NCBI GenBank assembly: GCA_900539855.1
Contig: UQDO01000046.1
Coordinates: 1-14,680, forward strand
Direction: 5' to 3'
From: an uncultured Oscillospiraceae bacterium
Lineage (GTDB): Bacteria; Bacillota; Clostridia; Oscillospirales; Acutalibacteraceae
Length of the DNA: 14,680 bases
Positions 6,473-12,635 of the stretch are shown one piece after another. The notes under the pieces were generated by a model that was not told where the DNA came from, ran no database searches, and saw nothing but the letters and a program-made list of their open reading frames with translations. The translations under genes and the position numbers were made by a program. How positions within the stretch are numbered: the stretch's first letter is position 1; each line of letters opens with the position of its first letter.

Positions 6473-6715
6473 GTGACTACATATGAAGCGGTAAAATTAA
6501 GGATCCTTAAGCTCTGCGAGGAAAAGCACATGACAATAAATAAATTGGCTACCGAGTCGGCGGTGGCTCCTTCCTCGATAAAAAATATTCTATACGGCAA
6601 AAGCACAAATCCGGGAATTGTCACATTAAAGCTTCTATGTGACGGCTTCGGTATCACGATTTATGACTTTTTTGATTCCGATGAGTTTAAAAACCTCGAT
6701 CAGGAGATCAGATAG
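6473..6715 (+). CDS. Small XRE/Cro-type transcriptional regulator
   Basis: An 80-residue HTH protein of a type common in Clostridia. After an N-terminal helix (T-T-Y-E-A-V-K-L-R-I-L-K-L-C-E-E) comes the HTH: M-T-I-N-K-L-A-T-E-S-A-V-A-P-S-S-I-K-N-I-L (20-40), with recognition helix P-S-S-I-K-N-I. The conserved close is G-I-T-I-Y-D-F-F (60-67). It has no effector domain. The GTG at 6473 is chosen because AGGTG (6462-6466) sits 6 nt upstream; the frame opens at 6464 but that GTG overlaps the ribosome site. An ATG at 6471 is out of frame and hits a stop at once. It probably regulates itself through the palindromes in its leader. The IS200-derived hairpins begin right after its stop codon. Confidence 0.87.
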   Translation: MTTYEAVKLRILKLCEEKHMTINKLATESAVAPSSIKNILYGKSTNPGIVTLKLLCDGFGITIYDFFDSDEFKNLDQEIR

Positions 6716-6725
6716 TAAGCAATCA

Positions 6726-6852
6726 AAACCACCGGTTCAACCGGTGGTTTGCTCCACCCCTATAAGGGGTGATTACTGGCTTGACCCCTAAAAGGGGTTT
6801 TGAAAGTTTAGCACCGCATTACATTCTCCGGCAACCGCTCACGTGCGGTTGC
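6726..6852. mobile_element. IS200/IS605-type end with four hairpins
   Basis: Four hairpins occur in about 130 bp: AAACCACCGG/CCGGTGGTTT (6726-6750, loop TTCAA), CACCCC/GGGGTG (6755-6771), ACCCC/GGGGT (6784-6798) and GCAACCGC/GCGGTTGC (6831-6852). This is the 3' side of the tnpA remnant that ends at 6862. Subterminal hairpins are how IS200/IS605 transposases recognise single-stranded ends. The exact IS boundary cannot be set from this sequence. Confidence 0.55.
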
Positions 6853-6859
6853 TTTTTTT
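6831..6859 (+). terminator. Rho-independent terminator
   Basis: A perfect 8-bp stem GCAACCGC (6831-6838)/GCGGTTGC (6845-6852) is followed directly by seven T. It would end transcription from the second XRE gene, and it is also the innermost hairpin of the IS end. Confidence 0.8.
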
Positions 6860-6861
6860 GC

Positions 6862-7032
6862 CTACTTTCTCTTGTCACCCGTAAACGGGTCGGTAAATTC
6901 TTTTATACTAATCTGGTCTGCTGCATAATCTTCTTCTAACTGATTCCTTATGTATTCCGCTATAACTTTTTTATTTCGACCGACTGTATCTACATATCTG
7001 TGTGTTCAGCCAGTACCAAAAAATCAAAAACT
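6862..7032 (-). pseudogene. tnpA: IS200/IS605 transposase TnpA, C-terminal remnant
   Basis: Reading the minus strand, a 47-codon stretch ending in TAG at 6862 gives Y-V-D-T-V-G-R-N, then A-E-Y-I-R-N-Q-L-E-E-D, then D-P-F-T-G-D-K-R-K. This is the C-terminal part of IS200-type TnpA, a Y1 HUH single-strand transposase. The Tyr in A-E-Y-I-R-N-Q would be the catalytic tyrosine. An in-frame TGA (7008-7006) interrupts the frame just upstream. Only doubtful similarity continues for about eight codons more (to about 7032). The HUH metal-binding half is absent. The remnant is too short to appear as an ORF and cannot be functional. It marks past mobile activity beside the recombinase. Confidence 0.75.
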
Positions 7033-7086
7033 ATTTTTCTCGGCTGATTTACTCAGTGATACTAATTCAGTTGTTCTTATATGTAC

Positions 7087-7126
7087 CGGACTGACTCTAT
7101 ATTTTTGAGTCGGTCCGTTCTTTTTT
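7087..7126 (+). terminator. Strong plus-strand terminator abutting the recombinase stop
   Basis: CGGACTGACTC (7087-7097) pairs with GAGTCGGTCCG (7107-7117) over 11 bp with one G-U pair, followed by TTCTTTTTT. The T-tract overlaps the recombinase stop codon on the other strand. No plus-strand gene lies within 370 bp upstream, so it probably belonged to the end of a mobile element or insulates it. Confidence 0.65.
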
Positions 7127-8759
7127 ACTCCCCGATAATCAGGTTGCCATGCATATCATAGAATTTGATATCGCGTTTTAAAATAGCCTTTTCAAAAGCC
7201 CTATACGCATTCGTTGTCTTGGACACCCCGTCCAATGTTGGAACAATAACCTTATCCACTCTTCCTTGTCGAACAGCTCTCTGCATTTCTTTAAAACCTT
7301 TTGCCGTAATGCTGAAACCAGCATTATCAAAAGATTCACCGATAACCGTCAGTCCCATCTTGCTTGCACAATCCGTGACACCGTCTCTCACTCGGTTCAA
7401 CTCTTCCCAGCCGGCATCTGAGCAATAATACAGCCACACACGGTTTGACACCTCTGCGTTAGAACTATCACCCTCATCGGAAATCATTATATCATGAAAG
7501 CACGAAAAATTCCACACTACTTGAATCTTTCCGCCCAAATAAATCTTAACCGATTTTACAAGAGAATCAACTAACGGCTTGTCCATATGCTCAAGCGAAA
7601 GAAGTCTCGCAAGAATCTTATGTTCCGTATTATCCTTTTGCGTCGGAGTCAGCTTTTCGATTTCTGTGGCTATCCTATCAATTTCCGCTTGCAATGACCC
7701 AACTTGTTCTGTGTTAGACGCCGTCTTTTCTCTATAGTCCGTGTCGCTGATTTTTCCGTCGATCAGTGCCTCAAACAATTCGTTGTTCTTTGCAAGGAGA
7801 TTTGATTTCTTACGCTGCAATCGAGCTAATTTCAGTCGGAAATCGTGTGTCAGTTTTCCGTTGTCATTCCTGTGAGAGTCTATCTCGGTATCTGCATCAA
7901 CAATCGCCGCTGCATGTTTCTTTGCCATAGTCAGCACCGCTTGTTCTAACTCTTCTTCAAGAATTCTGTTTCCGTAACAGTCCACATCCGTAACAGTGTG
8001 AGTATGACATTGGTAATACGGATATTTTGCTGGATGATACGCAAGTGCATAACCGCAATGGCCGCACCGAATATTTCCGCTAAAAAGTCTATCGGTTTTG
8101 TCGTTTTTAGCTTTAACATGCCTTTTTAATTTCGGTTGAACGCTGTCATATACACTTTGGGAGATAACTACCGGCAGCATATCCGGAACAACTACCCACT
8201 GATCCTCAGGTTGTTGAACACTTCGCTTTGAGCCTATACTTTTCACCTTGGTACGACCGTATATGCTCTTTCCTGTATAACGTTCATCCTTCAGTATCCT
8301 GCGAACGGAAGCGGATGTCCAGATCTTGCCGTAATTATCATCTTTCAGATACTGCTTAAAGCCTTTCTGCTTAGCAAGTGCCGCCATCGGAGGAGGCACT
8401 TTTTTATCGTTCAGCATCTTGGCTATTTCCGTCGTTGTTTTTCCTGAATCAGCCCACAAGAAAACCTTTCTAACGATTGCCGCCGTGTCTTTGTCAACAA
8501 TCAGCTTATACTTTTCCGTCGGAGATTTCTTATATCCGTAAAAAGCAAAACTGCTGTGATATTTGCCGGCCGCAAAAAGCTGTTGCTTAGTAAGCCTCAT
8601 TTTTTGAGAAAGCTCTTTGCAGTACAAATCATGCATTATGTTTTTGAAACCGACATCCACCATTCCGGCCGAGCCATACTGCAAAGTCTCGCTGTCATAA
8701 TCGTCATTGACGGAAATAAAGCGTATCTGCAAAAACGGAAATATCTGTTCGAGATAATT
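7125..8759 (-). CDS. Large serine recombinase lacking its catalytic N-terminus, with a C-terminal pseudo-resolvase domain
   Basis: Remnant of a large serine recombinase, the kind that integrates and excises mobile elements. Homology starts at 8759 with N-Y-L-E-Q-I-F-P-F-L, directly after an in-frame TAA, so the first 100 or so residues with the nucleophilic Ser and active-site Arg are missing. Numbering from the first usable codon (TTG at 8732, 535 residues): end of resolvase domain 1-45, Recombinase domain about 55-200 with S-S-F-A-F-Y-G-Y (60-67), zinc ribbon with Cys223, Cys226, Cys242 and Cys252, and a charged coiled coil about 295-362. The last 105 residues (430-535) resemble a second resolvase catalytic domain, but the usual L-D-R-L-x-R reads L-D-G-V-S-K (500-505), so it should be inactive. 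No ribosome site precedes the TTG. Probably a pseudogene. Confidence 0.85.
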   Translation of the reverse strand, partial: NYLEQIFPFLQIRFISVNDDYDSETLQYGSAGMVDVGFKNIMHDLYCKELSQKMRLTKQQLFAAGKYHSSFAFYGYKKSPTEKYKLIVDKDTAAIVRKVFLWADSGKTTTEIAKMLNDKKVPPPMAALAKQKGFKQYLKDDNYGKIWTSASVRRILKDERYTGKSIYGRTKVKSIGSKRSVQQPEDQWVVVPDMLPVVISQSVYDSVQPKLKRHVKAKNDKTDRLFSGNIRCGHCGYALAYHPAKYPYYQCHTHTVTDVDCYGNRILEEELEQAVLTMAKKHAAAIVDADTEIDSHRNDNGKLTHDFRLKLARLQRKKSNLLAKNNELFEALIDGKISDTDYREKTASNTEQVGSLQAEIDRIATEIEKLTPTQKDNTEHKILARLLSLEHMDKPLVDSLVKSVKIYLGGKIQVVWNFSCFHDIMISDEGDSSNAEVSNRVWLYYCSDAGWEELNRVRDGVTDCASKMGLTVIGESFDNAGFSITAKGFKEMQRAVRQGRVDKVIVPTLDGVSKTTNAYRAFEKAILKRDIKFYDMHGNLIIGE

Positions 8760-10117
8760 TTAACGGTGCCGAGTATCTGCATAGCTTCATCGCCATACCG
8801 GTCCCACCATTTATCCGCTCCTTCATTTATTGCCACATAAGAACCGGGCATATCGGTAAAGCTGATAAAATCCCATACCTTCTTATTATCGTAAGTGCCT
8901 TTTCGTGCTTTATATGCACCGACAGTGATTTCTTTCTCTTCAAGACCGGTGCCGCAAACACCGAATGCGGTATAGCACCATACTTTTATTTTGCCCTCGG
9001 CCTGATCTGCCGGCCAAAAGGAAATACAATATTCGTTGGCATTATCACCATGCTCCGTCTCATAATTCCAGTCGTGAGGGATCGTAAGTTCGATATTGGA
9101 ATAGTTTCCGGACTCTCGTGCCGTGGTTGACTGTATCTTGGGGTTAACACCGTCCAAGTACACGATCACATCAGATTCGCTCGCCACATCAATGTCCGCT
9201 TCAGGCTCGATCAAAATATGCCACGCAGCCATGTCAGAAGTACCGACCTCCGGAATAATGGAACGAATGCTGATATACAGCTTACCATCGGAACCTAATT
9301 TGACATTATCGACATTATGTCGATTTGATCCGCTGCCTTCTTCAAGAAGAACCATTACAAGAATCTGCTTTTCAAAGTATGCCTCATTGTATTTATCGCA
9401 GGCGTCAAGAAAACCGATGGTGGTGTCCGAATAAACTTTGTCTTTACGCTCCAGGTCATACTTATCTTTGCTTGCATTATAGTAAGCCTTCAGTCCATCA
9501 ACAGAGCGAATGATCTTAACAACGGGATAGTCCACATCTTCGCGATACCCGTCTGTTCTGATATATTGAGGGTTAAAATCGATAAAGGACTTTTGTACTT
9601 CTCCGCCGGAATCTCCGGTGCGGGTAACAGTAAACTCCGCCCACAGCTTGCACTTTGTACTTTCACCGCCGCGTCCCTTATCGTAAACACTGCAGTCAGT
9701 CACAAAACGGTACTTTCCGTTTTCGGAGATATCAAAAGAGTTTGACAGAGTATAGCTTTCTGTTTGAGTGGAATTTTTTCTCAGTTCATAACCTATGGCA
9801 TTAAAGATGAGACCGTTGATTGCACAGCTCGACCATTTACCGTTCTGCTCACGCTCAATATCGTAGCTTTCCCCATAAACCACTTCATAAAAGGTTTTGT
9901 TGACCCAGCTGACATTCAACTGTGTTTTTCCTTCATCCTCGGCAAGATTTAAAATTCTGACACTTACACCGTCAAAATCCGTGTTGGTCTCGCCGATTGC
10001 AACTTTGAGTGTGCCGGATCGGCTATCGCCGTTTTTGCTTTGCCCATCATCCCGGCTGCACGCAGTGAGGCAACCCAGCAGCAAAACAGACAGTAACGCA
10101 GAAATTACTCTTTTCAT
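8636..10117 (-). CDS. Ig-like-domain lipoprotein, third gene of the sigma operon, with foreign C-terminal tail
   Basis: A cell-surface lipoprotein. The signal ends in L-T-A-C, so Cys20 is the lipid-anchored residue. Residues about 40-165 look like the bacterial Ig-like domain found in many Clostridia (L-N-V-S-W-V-N-K then Y-G-E-S-Y-D-I-E-R-E, 67-90, and G-K-Y-R-F-V, 134-139). Residues about 240-305 resemble a PrcB-type domain (Q-I-L-V-M-V-L-L-E-E-G-S-G-S, then A-A-W-H-I-L-I-E). The region about 345-454 ends with W-W-D-R-Y-G-D-E-A-M-Q-I-L-G-T-V-K-I, which looks like a natural C-terminus. The last 39 residues (455-493) are translated out of frame from the recombinase remnant, so the original stop has been lost. 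ATGA overlaps the upstream gene's stop, and GGAGG inside that gene's 3' end serves as ribosome site. Probably an extracytoplasmic output or sensor of the sigma system. Confidence 0.85.
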   Translation of the reverse strand: MKRVISALLSVLLLGCLTACSRDDGQSKNGDSRSGTLKVAIGETNTDFDGVSVRILNLAEDEGKTQLNVSWVNKTFYEVVYGESYDIEREQNGKWSSCAINGLIFNAIGYELRKNSTQTESYTLSNSFDISENGKYRFVTDCSVYDKGRGGESTKCKLWAEFTVTRTGDSGGEVQKSFIDFNPQYIRTDGYREDVDYPVVKIIRSVDGLKAYYNASKDKYDLERKDKVYSDTTIGFLDACDKYNEAYFEKQILVMVLLEEGSGSNRHNVDNVKLGSDGKLYISIRSIIPEVGTSDMAAWHILIEPEADIDVASESDVIVYLDGVNPKIQSTTARESGNYSNIELTIPHDWNYETEHGDNANEYCISFWPADQAEGKIKVWCYTAFGVCGTGLEEKEITVGAYKARKGTYDNKKVWDFISFTDMPGSYVAINEGADKWWDRYGDEAMQILGTVKIISNRYFRFCRYALFPSMTIMTARLCSMARPEWWMSVSKT

Positions 10118-10713
10118 TTGCCATCCTCCTTTTTGAGCACTACTCCCAGTGCCTGTAACAGCTGCACATATTGCTCCTCGGTCAAAACGGTTTCTTTCTT
10201 TGCTGCATTGTCTATAAGAATGTGGTCATTCAGCATATAACAAGTTTGACCGCCATCGGTTGCCGTAAATATGATCATATATACAGGTGCCGCATCATAT
10301 GCATCGCTGCCGGATGTCTGTTGTCCTTCCTGATCTTCGTTTTTATGCTCGCCGGTCTGAACAATGTTATTAAGCATCGACTGGACCAAACGATAGACTC
10401 CTGCTATTTCTGCCGGATCGTCCTTCAATACCGCGGTCTGATCTTTGGTTGCACTGTTCTTCGTCTCTATTCGTACATATTCGTTTTGGCTATATGCAGC
10501 ACCGGAAGTATTTTCGGCACGCTCATCCGTTGCACCGGATTTCTTGTTGTTTACAGGCAGCATTGCCGGCAAAACCATTACAGACCATACCGTTATGATC
10601 AGACAAAGCGGTATACACACCGCAAGCGCACGGCTGCGAGCTTTTCTGCGCTCTTTTATTCTGTTTTCACTGCGGCGGAACACCTCCGCTTTTCTTTCTT
10701 CAAAGCTTCTCAT
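10114..10713 (-). CDS. Single-pass membrane protein, probable anti-sigma factor
   Basis: A 199-residue protein with a very basic, Arg/Lys/Glu-rich N-terminal cytoplasmic segment (1-28: F-E-E-R-K-A-E-V-F-R-R-S-E-N-R-I-K). One membrane helix follows (about 29-52), then an Asn/Ser/Glu-rich extracytoplasmic part. The topology is inside N-terminus, outside C-terminus. It overlaps the sigma gene by 4 nt (ATGA) and the lipoprotein gene by 4 nt, so all three are translationally coupled. Position and topology are those of ECF anti-sigma factors, with the cytoplasmic part holding the sigma factor and the outer part sensing a signal. I see no ZAS zinc motif (H-x3-C-x2-C), so the assignment rests on context. 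It may instead be a scaffold that works with the lipoprotein. Confidence 0.75.
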   Translation of the reverse strand: MRSFEERKAEVFRRSENRIKERRKARSRALAVCIPLCLIITVWSVMVLPAMLPVNNKKSGATDERAENTSGAAYSQNEYVRIETKNSATKDQTAVLKDDPAEIAGVYRLVQSMLNNIVQTGEHKNEDQEGQQTSGSDAYDAAPVYMIIFTATDGGQTCYMLNDHILIDNAAKKETVLTEEQYVQLLQALGVVLKKEDGK

Positions 10714-11261
10714 AATAACAGCTCACCATCCTTTCCAAGAATGATGCGAAGCTCCTTTTTGGCACGATACAGAAGGTTATCCACCTGCTTGCGGCTTTTC
10801 TTCATGACCTTTCCTGCTTCGTCATAAGACAGATCTTCAAAATAAATCAAATGAATGACAACACGCATATCATCCGGAAGTGAGTCGAGAGCATTGTTTA
10901 CGATTCTTTTCCGCTCATTCTTCAAAACGGTTTCTTCCAGTGCCTCCAGTTCGGTCGACACTTTCTCCGTCTCGGAAAGCTCAACAAAATCAATGATTTT
11001 GCGACGCTTTATGTAATTCAACGCTCTGCTGCGACCGAGCATGAACAGATAGGTTTTCAGTGTCACCTTGAAATTGTACCGATGTTTATTGACCACCAGA
11101 TCGGAAAAAGCATCGATGGCAATATCCTCGGCCGCATGGATGTCATGCACATAACGGTCGATGAAGAACACAAGGCCGTCAAACAGTTCCTTCATTATCT
11201 CGTCAAAGGCACTCTCATCACCTTCAAGGAAACGGCGGTAGCTACTTGCGCCGTTATCCAT
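10710..11261 (-). CDS. ECF-type RNA polymerase sigma factor
   Basis: A 183-residue group 4 (extracytoplasmic function) sigma factor. Region 2 spans about 15-88, with A-A-E-D-I-A-I-D-A-F (43-52, the core-binding part) and S-R-A-L-N-Y-I-K-R-R-K (78-88). A variable linker follows. Region 4 spans about 122-176: L-D-S-L-P-D-D-M-R-V-V-I-H-L-I-Y (125-140), then the HTH D-L-S-Y-D-E-A-G-K-V-M-K-K-S-R-K-Q-V-D-N-L-L-Y-R-A. AAGGAGG lies 7 nt before the ATG. It is first in a three-gene coupled operon with a membrane protein and an Ig-like lipoprotein, a module seen in Oscillospiraceae. It is transcribed from a TATAAT-type promoter; autoregulation is possible but its own target motif cannot be read here. 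Confidence 0.92.
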   Translation of the reverse strand: MDNGASSYRRFLEGDESAFDEIMKELFDGLVFFIDRYVHDIHAAEDIAIDAFSDLVVNKHRYNFKVTLKTYLFMLGRSRALNYIKRRKIIDFVELSETEKVSTELEALEETVLKNERKRIVNNALDSLPDDMRVVIHLIYFEDLSYDEAGKVMKKSRKQVDNLLYRAKKELRIILGKDGELLL

Positions 11262-11280
11262 AGGAGTTCCTCCTTATTGC

Positions 11281-11298
11281 GGGATCACGTCTGATCCC
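11281..11298 (-). other. Hairpin at the predicted 5' end of the sigma operon mRNA
   Basis: GGGATCA (11281-11287) and TGATCCC (11292-11298) form a 7-bp stem with a 4-nt loop. On the minus strand it starts 8 nt after the -10 box and ends just before the AAGGAGG. It would cap the transcript's 5' end, possibly protecting it from decay. Confidence 0.55.
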
Positions 11299-11305
11299 TT
11301 CACTT

Positions 11306-11334
11306 ATTATACAATCGGGCAAAGCGGCATTCCT
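11306..11334 (-). promoter_or_regulatory. Promoter of the sigma operon
   Basis: On the minus strand: TATAAT (11311-11306), with AGGAAT (11334-11329) 17 nt upstream. The -10 is perfect; the -35 does not fit the housekeeping consensus, and its GGAAT is reminiscent of the GGAAC of ECF promoters. Which holoenzyme uses it is open. Confidence 0.5.
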
Positions 11335-11336
11335 TA

Positions 11337-11383
11337 TAAAAAACGCAAAAGCCCGTAACTTTTTTGCAAGCTACAGGCTTTTG
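11337..11383 (-). terminator. Rho-independent terminator upstream of the sigma operon
   Basis: On the minus strand CAAAAGCC (11383-11376) pairs with GGCTTTTG (11353-11346), extended inward by GTA/TAC and CTT/AAG after mismatches. CG and six or more T follow (11343-11337). It ends transcription coming from the sortase side or from the promoter at 11457. Confidence 0.8.
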
Positions 11384-11450
11384 TCGTCATCCGTATATGG
11401 CTCTCGGGTGGTCGACGCTTCCTATAACCGCTCCGGGAAGTCTATTTCTA
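11337..11450 (-). ncRNA. Candidate small RNA or attenuated leader, about 114 nt
   Basis: A stretch with no ORF is bounded by an extended -10 promoter (11457-11485) and a strong intrinsic terminator, both on the minus strand. Predicted pairings before the terminator: CTTCC (11438-11434) with GGAAG (11420-11416), and a longer-range CGTC with GACG enclosing A-C-C-A-C-C-C-G-A-G-A-G-C-C. I cannot assign it to a named RNA family. The sigma operon begins only about 75 nt beyond the terminator, so it could also be a terminator-controlled leader of that operon. Confidence 0.45.
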
Positions 11451-11456
11451 AAAATA

Positions 11457-11485
11457 ATTATAGCACAACTCCGAGAATTTTTCCA
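11457..11485 (-). promoter_or_regulatory. Extended -10 promoter of the candidate small RNA
   Basis: On the minus strand: TGGAAA (11485-11480), a 17-nt spacer ending in TGC, then TATAAT (11462-11457). This gives a perfect extended -10 and a 4/6 -35. It lies just after the sortase stop codon, and no ORF begins downstream of it before a terminator. The short dyad CACAC/GTGTG (11484-11500) surrounds the -35 edge. Confidence 0.65.
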
Positions 11486-11504
11486 CACCTATTTTGTGTG
11501 TATC

Positions 11505-12224
11505 TCATTTCATTATTTCAATTACCCTTCCTATCACAACATAACGCGCATTCTCATACTCATAGCTGCAGGTAGACAACGTAATAAACACATCTCCGTC
11601 CTGCGGCGTGACCCTGCTTTTAAAACCCGATTGGGCACAAAGCTGTCTTACCTGCTCGGCCGACAGTTGCGTGTCATACACTTCCCCGGCGGAACTCGTC
11701 ACAAACCCGGCTATCAGCTCTATGCGGAATGTGCGCTTCGGTGTCAGATAATACAAAGTCGGATGCTCGTCATAATAGTTTTGAGATCTATACCTTACGA
11801 GCGTTCCGAACATTGATCCGTTCTTCATGTTATGCCCGTAAATGATATAATTGCCGGAAGCTGCGACTTCCTTGCAGCGGTAATCGGCAAAAAGCGAGCC
11901 CGCCGCATTGTAGCTACCATCCGGAAGGCGGCGCAGATAACGAAGATTATCCTTACTTTGTACAACAGGATAATTGATCGGTGTCCCTTCGCAATAAAGC
12001 CAGCCGACTGTATCCGGATATTCTGCGGTCAACTTTTCAAAATCAACAGATACCAGAGAATCCGTCTCCGGGTGTTCCGTTGTGTCGTCGGCAGTTGAAT
12101 TCGATGCCGGTTCTGTTGCTACCGCTTCCTCGGGTATTGCAAATTCCGAAAGCTCGTCATATGCGCTCTCAGCTTTGAGTTGATCGAGATAATAATCAAA
12201 AATCAGATATCCCGATATCTGCAC
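11505..12224 (-). CDS. Class B sortase, N-terminally truncated
   Basis: Sortases cleave a sorting signal of surface proteins and join them to peptidoglycan or pilin. The catalytic domain is complete: with the GTG at 12224 as codon 1 (239 residues), His131 in I-I-Y-G-H-N-M, Cys219 in T-L-S-T-C-S-Y and Arg227 in N-A-R-Y-V form the class B triad. The spacing and the W-L-Y-C-E-G-T-P-I-N-Y-P-V-V-Q segment also fit class B. Homology stops just upstream at I-S-G-Y-L-I-F-D-Y-Y-L-D, where the cytoplasmic start and most of the membrane anchor should be. The frame stays open to 12494 but there is only the antisense of the LytTR gene. The GTG has no ribosome site. Without an anchor or promoter the enzyme would be misplaced, so this is probably a pseudogene. 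No sorting substrate is in the window. Confidence 0.82.
   Translation of the reverse strand: MQISGYLIFDYYLDQLKAESAYDELSEFAIPEEAVATEPASNSTADDTTEHPETDSLVSVDFEKLTAEYPDTVGWLYCEGTPINYPVVQSKDNLRYLRRLPDGSYNAAGSLFADYRCKEVAASGNYIIYGHNMKNGSMFGTLVRYRSQNYYDEHPTLYYLTPKRTFRIELIAGFVTSSAGEVYDTQLSAEQVRQLCAQSGFKSRVTPQDGDVFITLSTCSYEYENARYVVIGRVIEIMK
12204..12221. repeat. 18-bp inverted repeat at the sortase/LytTR junction
   Basis: CAGATATC-CC-GATATCTG has 8-bp perfect arms and contains GATATC twice. On the minus strand it encodes the first residues of the sortase remnant (Q-I-S-G-Y-L), on the plus strand the first residues of the LytTR remnant (Q-I-S-R-Y-L). It marks the breakpoint where both genes lost their 5' ends. 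Confidence 0.8.
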
Positions 12225-12635
12225 AAGCCGTTTGACCGGGAGCGTGTCAAAGCAATGCTTGACCGCATAGATCTTGCCCAAGTCGAAAAAGAACGGACAA
12301 TACAGCTGCCTGACGGCAAAAGCGTCGTTCTGCGCGATATCATTTATGCAGACTACGCCGCACATTATACGACGCTGCACTGCAAATACGGCAAGGATAT
12401 CATCCTGCGGGCAAACCTTTCGGAAATCGAAGCGCTGCTTTGCGGCTATCCGTATTTCTTTATCCCGTCGAAAGGGCTGATCATCAACTTTCACGAGGTC
12501 GACGCACAGAACGCAGACACCTTTACCATGAGCAACGGCAGCCTTATTCCCATCAGCCGCCGCAAGGCAAAAGAGGTGACGGATGCCTATTCATCCTTCC
12601 TGTTTGAGCAGCTGCGTAAAGGAGGCAAACGGTGA
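12207..12635 (+). CDS. LytTR response regulator lacking its receiver domain
   Basis: The C-terminal half of an AlgR/AgrA/LytR-type response regulator. What remains starts at I-S-R-Y-L-H-K-P-F-D-R-E-R-V, which corresponds to the Lys-Pro (K-P) end of a receiver domain. A complete LytTR DNA-binding domain follows (about 28-140 of the remnant): D-I-I-Y-A-D-Y, F-F-I-P-S-K-G-L-I-I-N and the C-terminal L-I-P-I-S-R-R-K-A. The phospho-acceptor Asp and the rest of the receiver (roughly 100 residues) are gone. An open frame with a TTG at 12180 exists, but the codons before 12204 are antisense sortase and carry no ribosome site. The stop overlaps the start of the histidine kinase gene, as in an intact operon. 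If made at all, it would be a constitutive, phosphorylation-blind DNA binder. Its promoter has been lost as well. Confidence 0.85.
   Translation: MSRYLHKPFDRERVKAMLDRIDLAQVEKERTIQLPDGKSVVLRDIIYADYAAHYTTLHCKYGKDIILRANLSEIEALLCGYPYFFIPSKGLIINFHEVDAQNADTFTMSNGSLIPISRRKAKEVTDAYSSFLFEQLRKGGKR

Noticed and set aside
11337..11450. ZTP (pfl) or guanidine-I riboswitch
   Set aside because: The A-C-C-A-C-C-C-G-A-G-A-G-C-C stretch recalls parts of these consensus sequences, but the other conserved blocks (for example C-U-G-G-G-C of ZTP) are missing.
8763..12210. Simple inversion of the sigma-sortase block as explanation for both broken junctions
   Set aside because: Flipping the segment in thought does not restore any of the broken genes: the recombinase and LytTR N-termini would still be missing, so deletion or separate events are needed.
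12225..12494. N-terminal 90 residues of the open frame leading into the sortase
   Set aside because: They are the antisense of the LytTR coding sequence and show no sortase anchor or signal.
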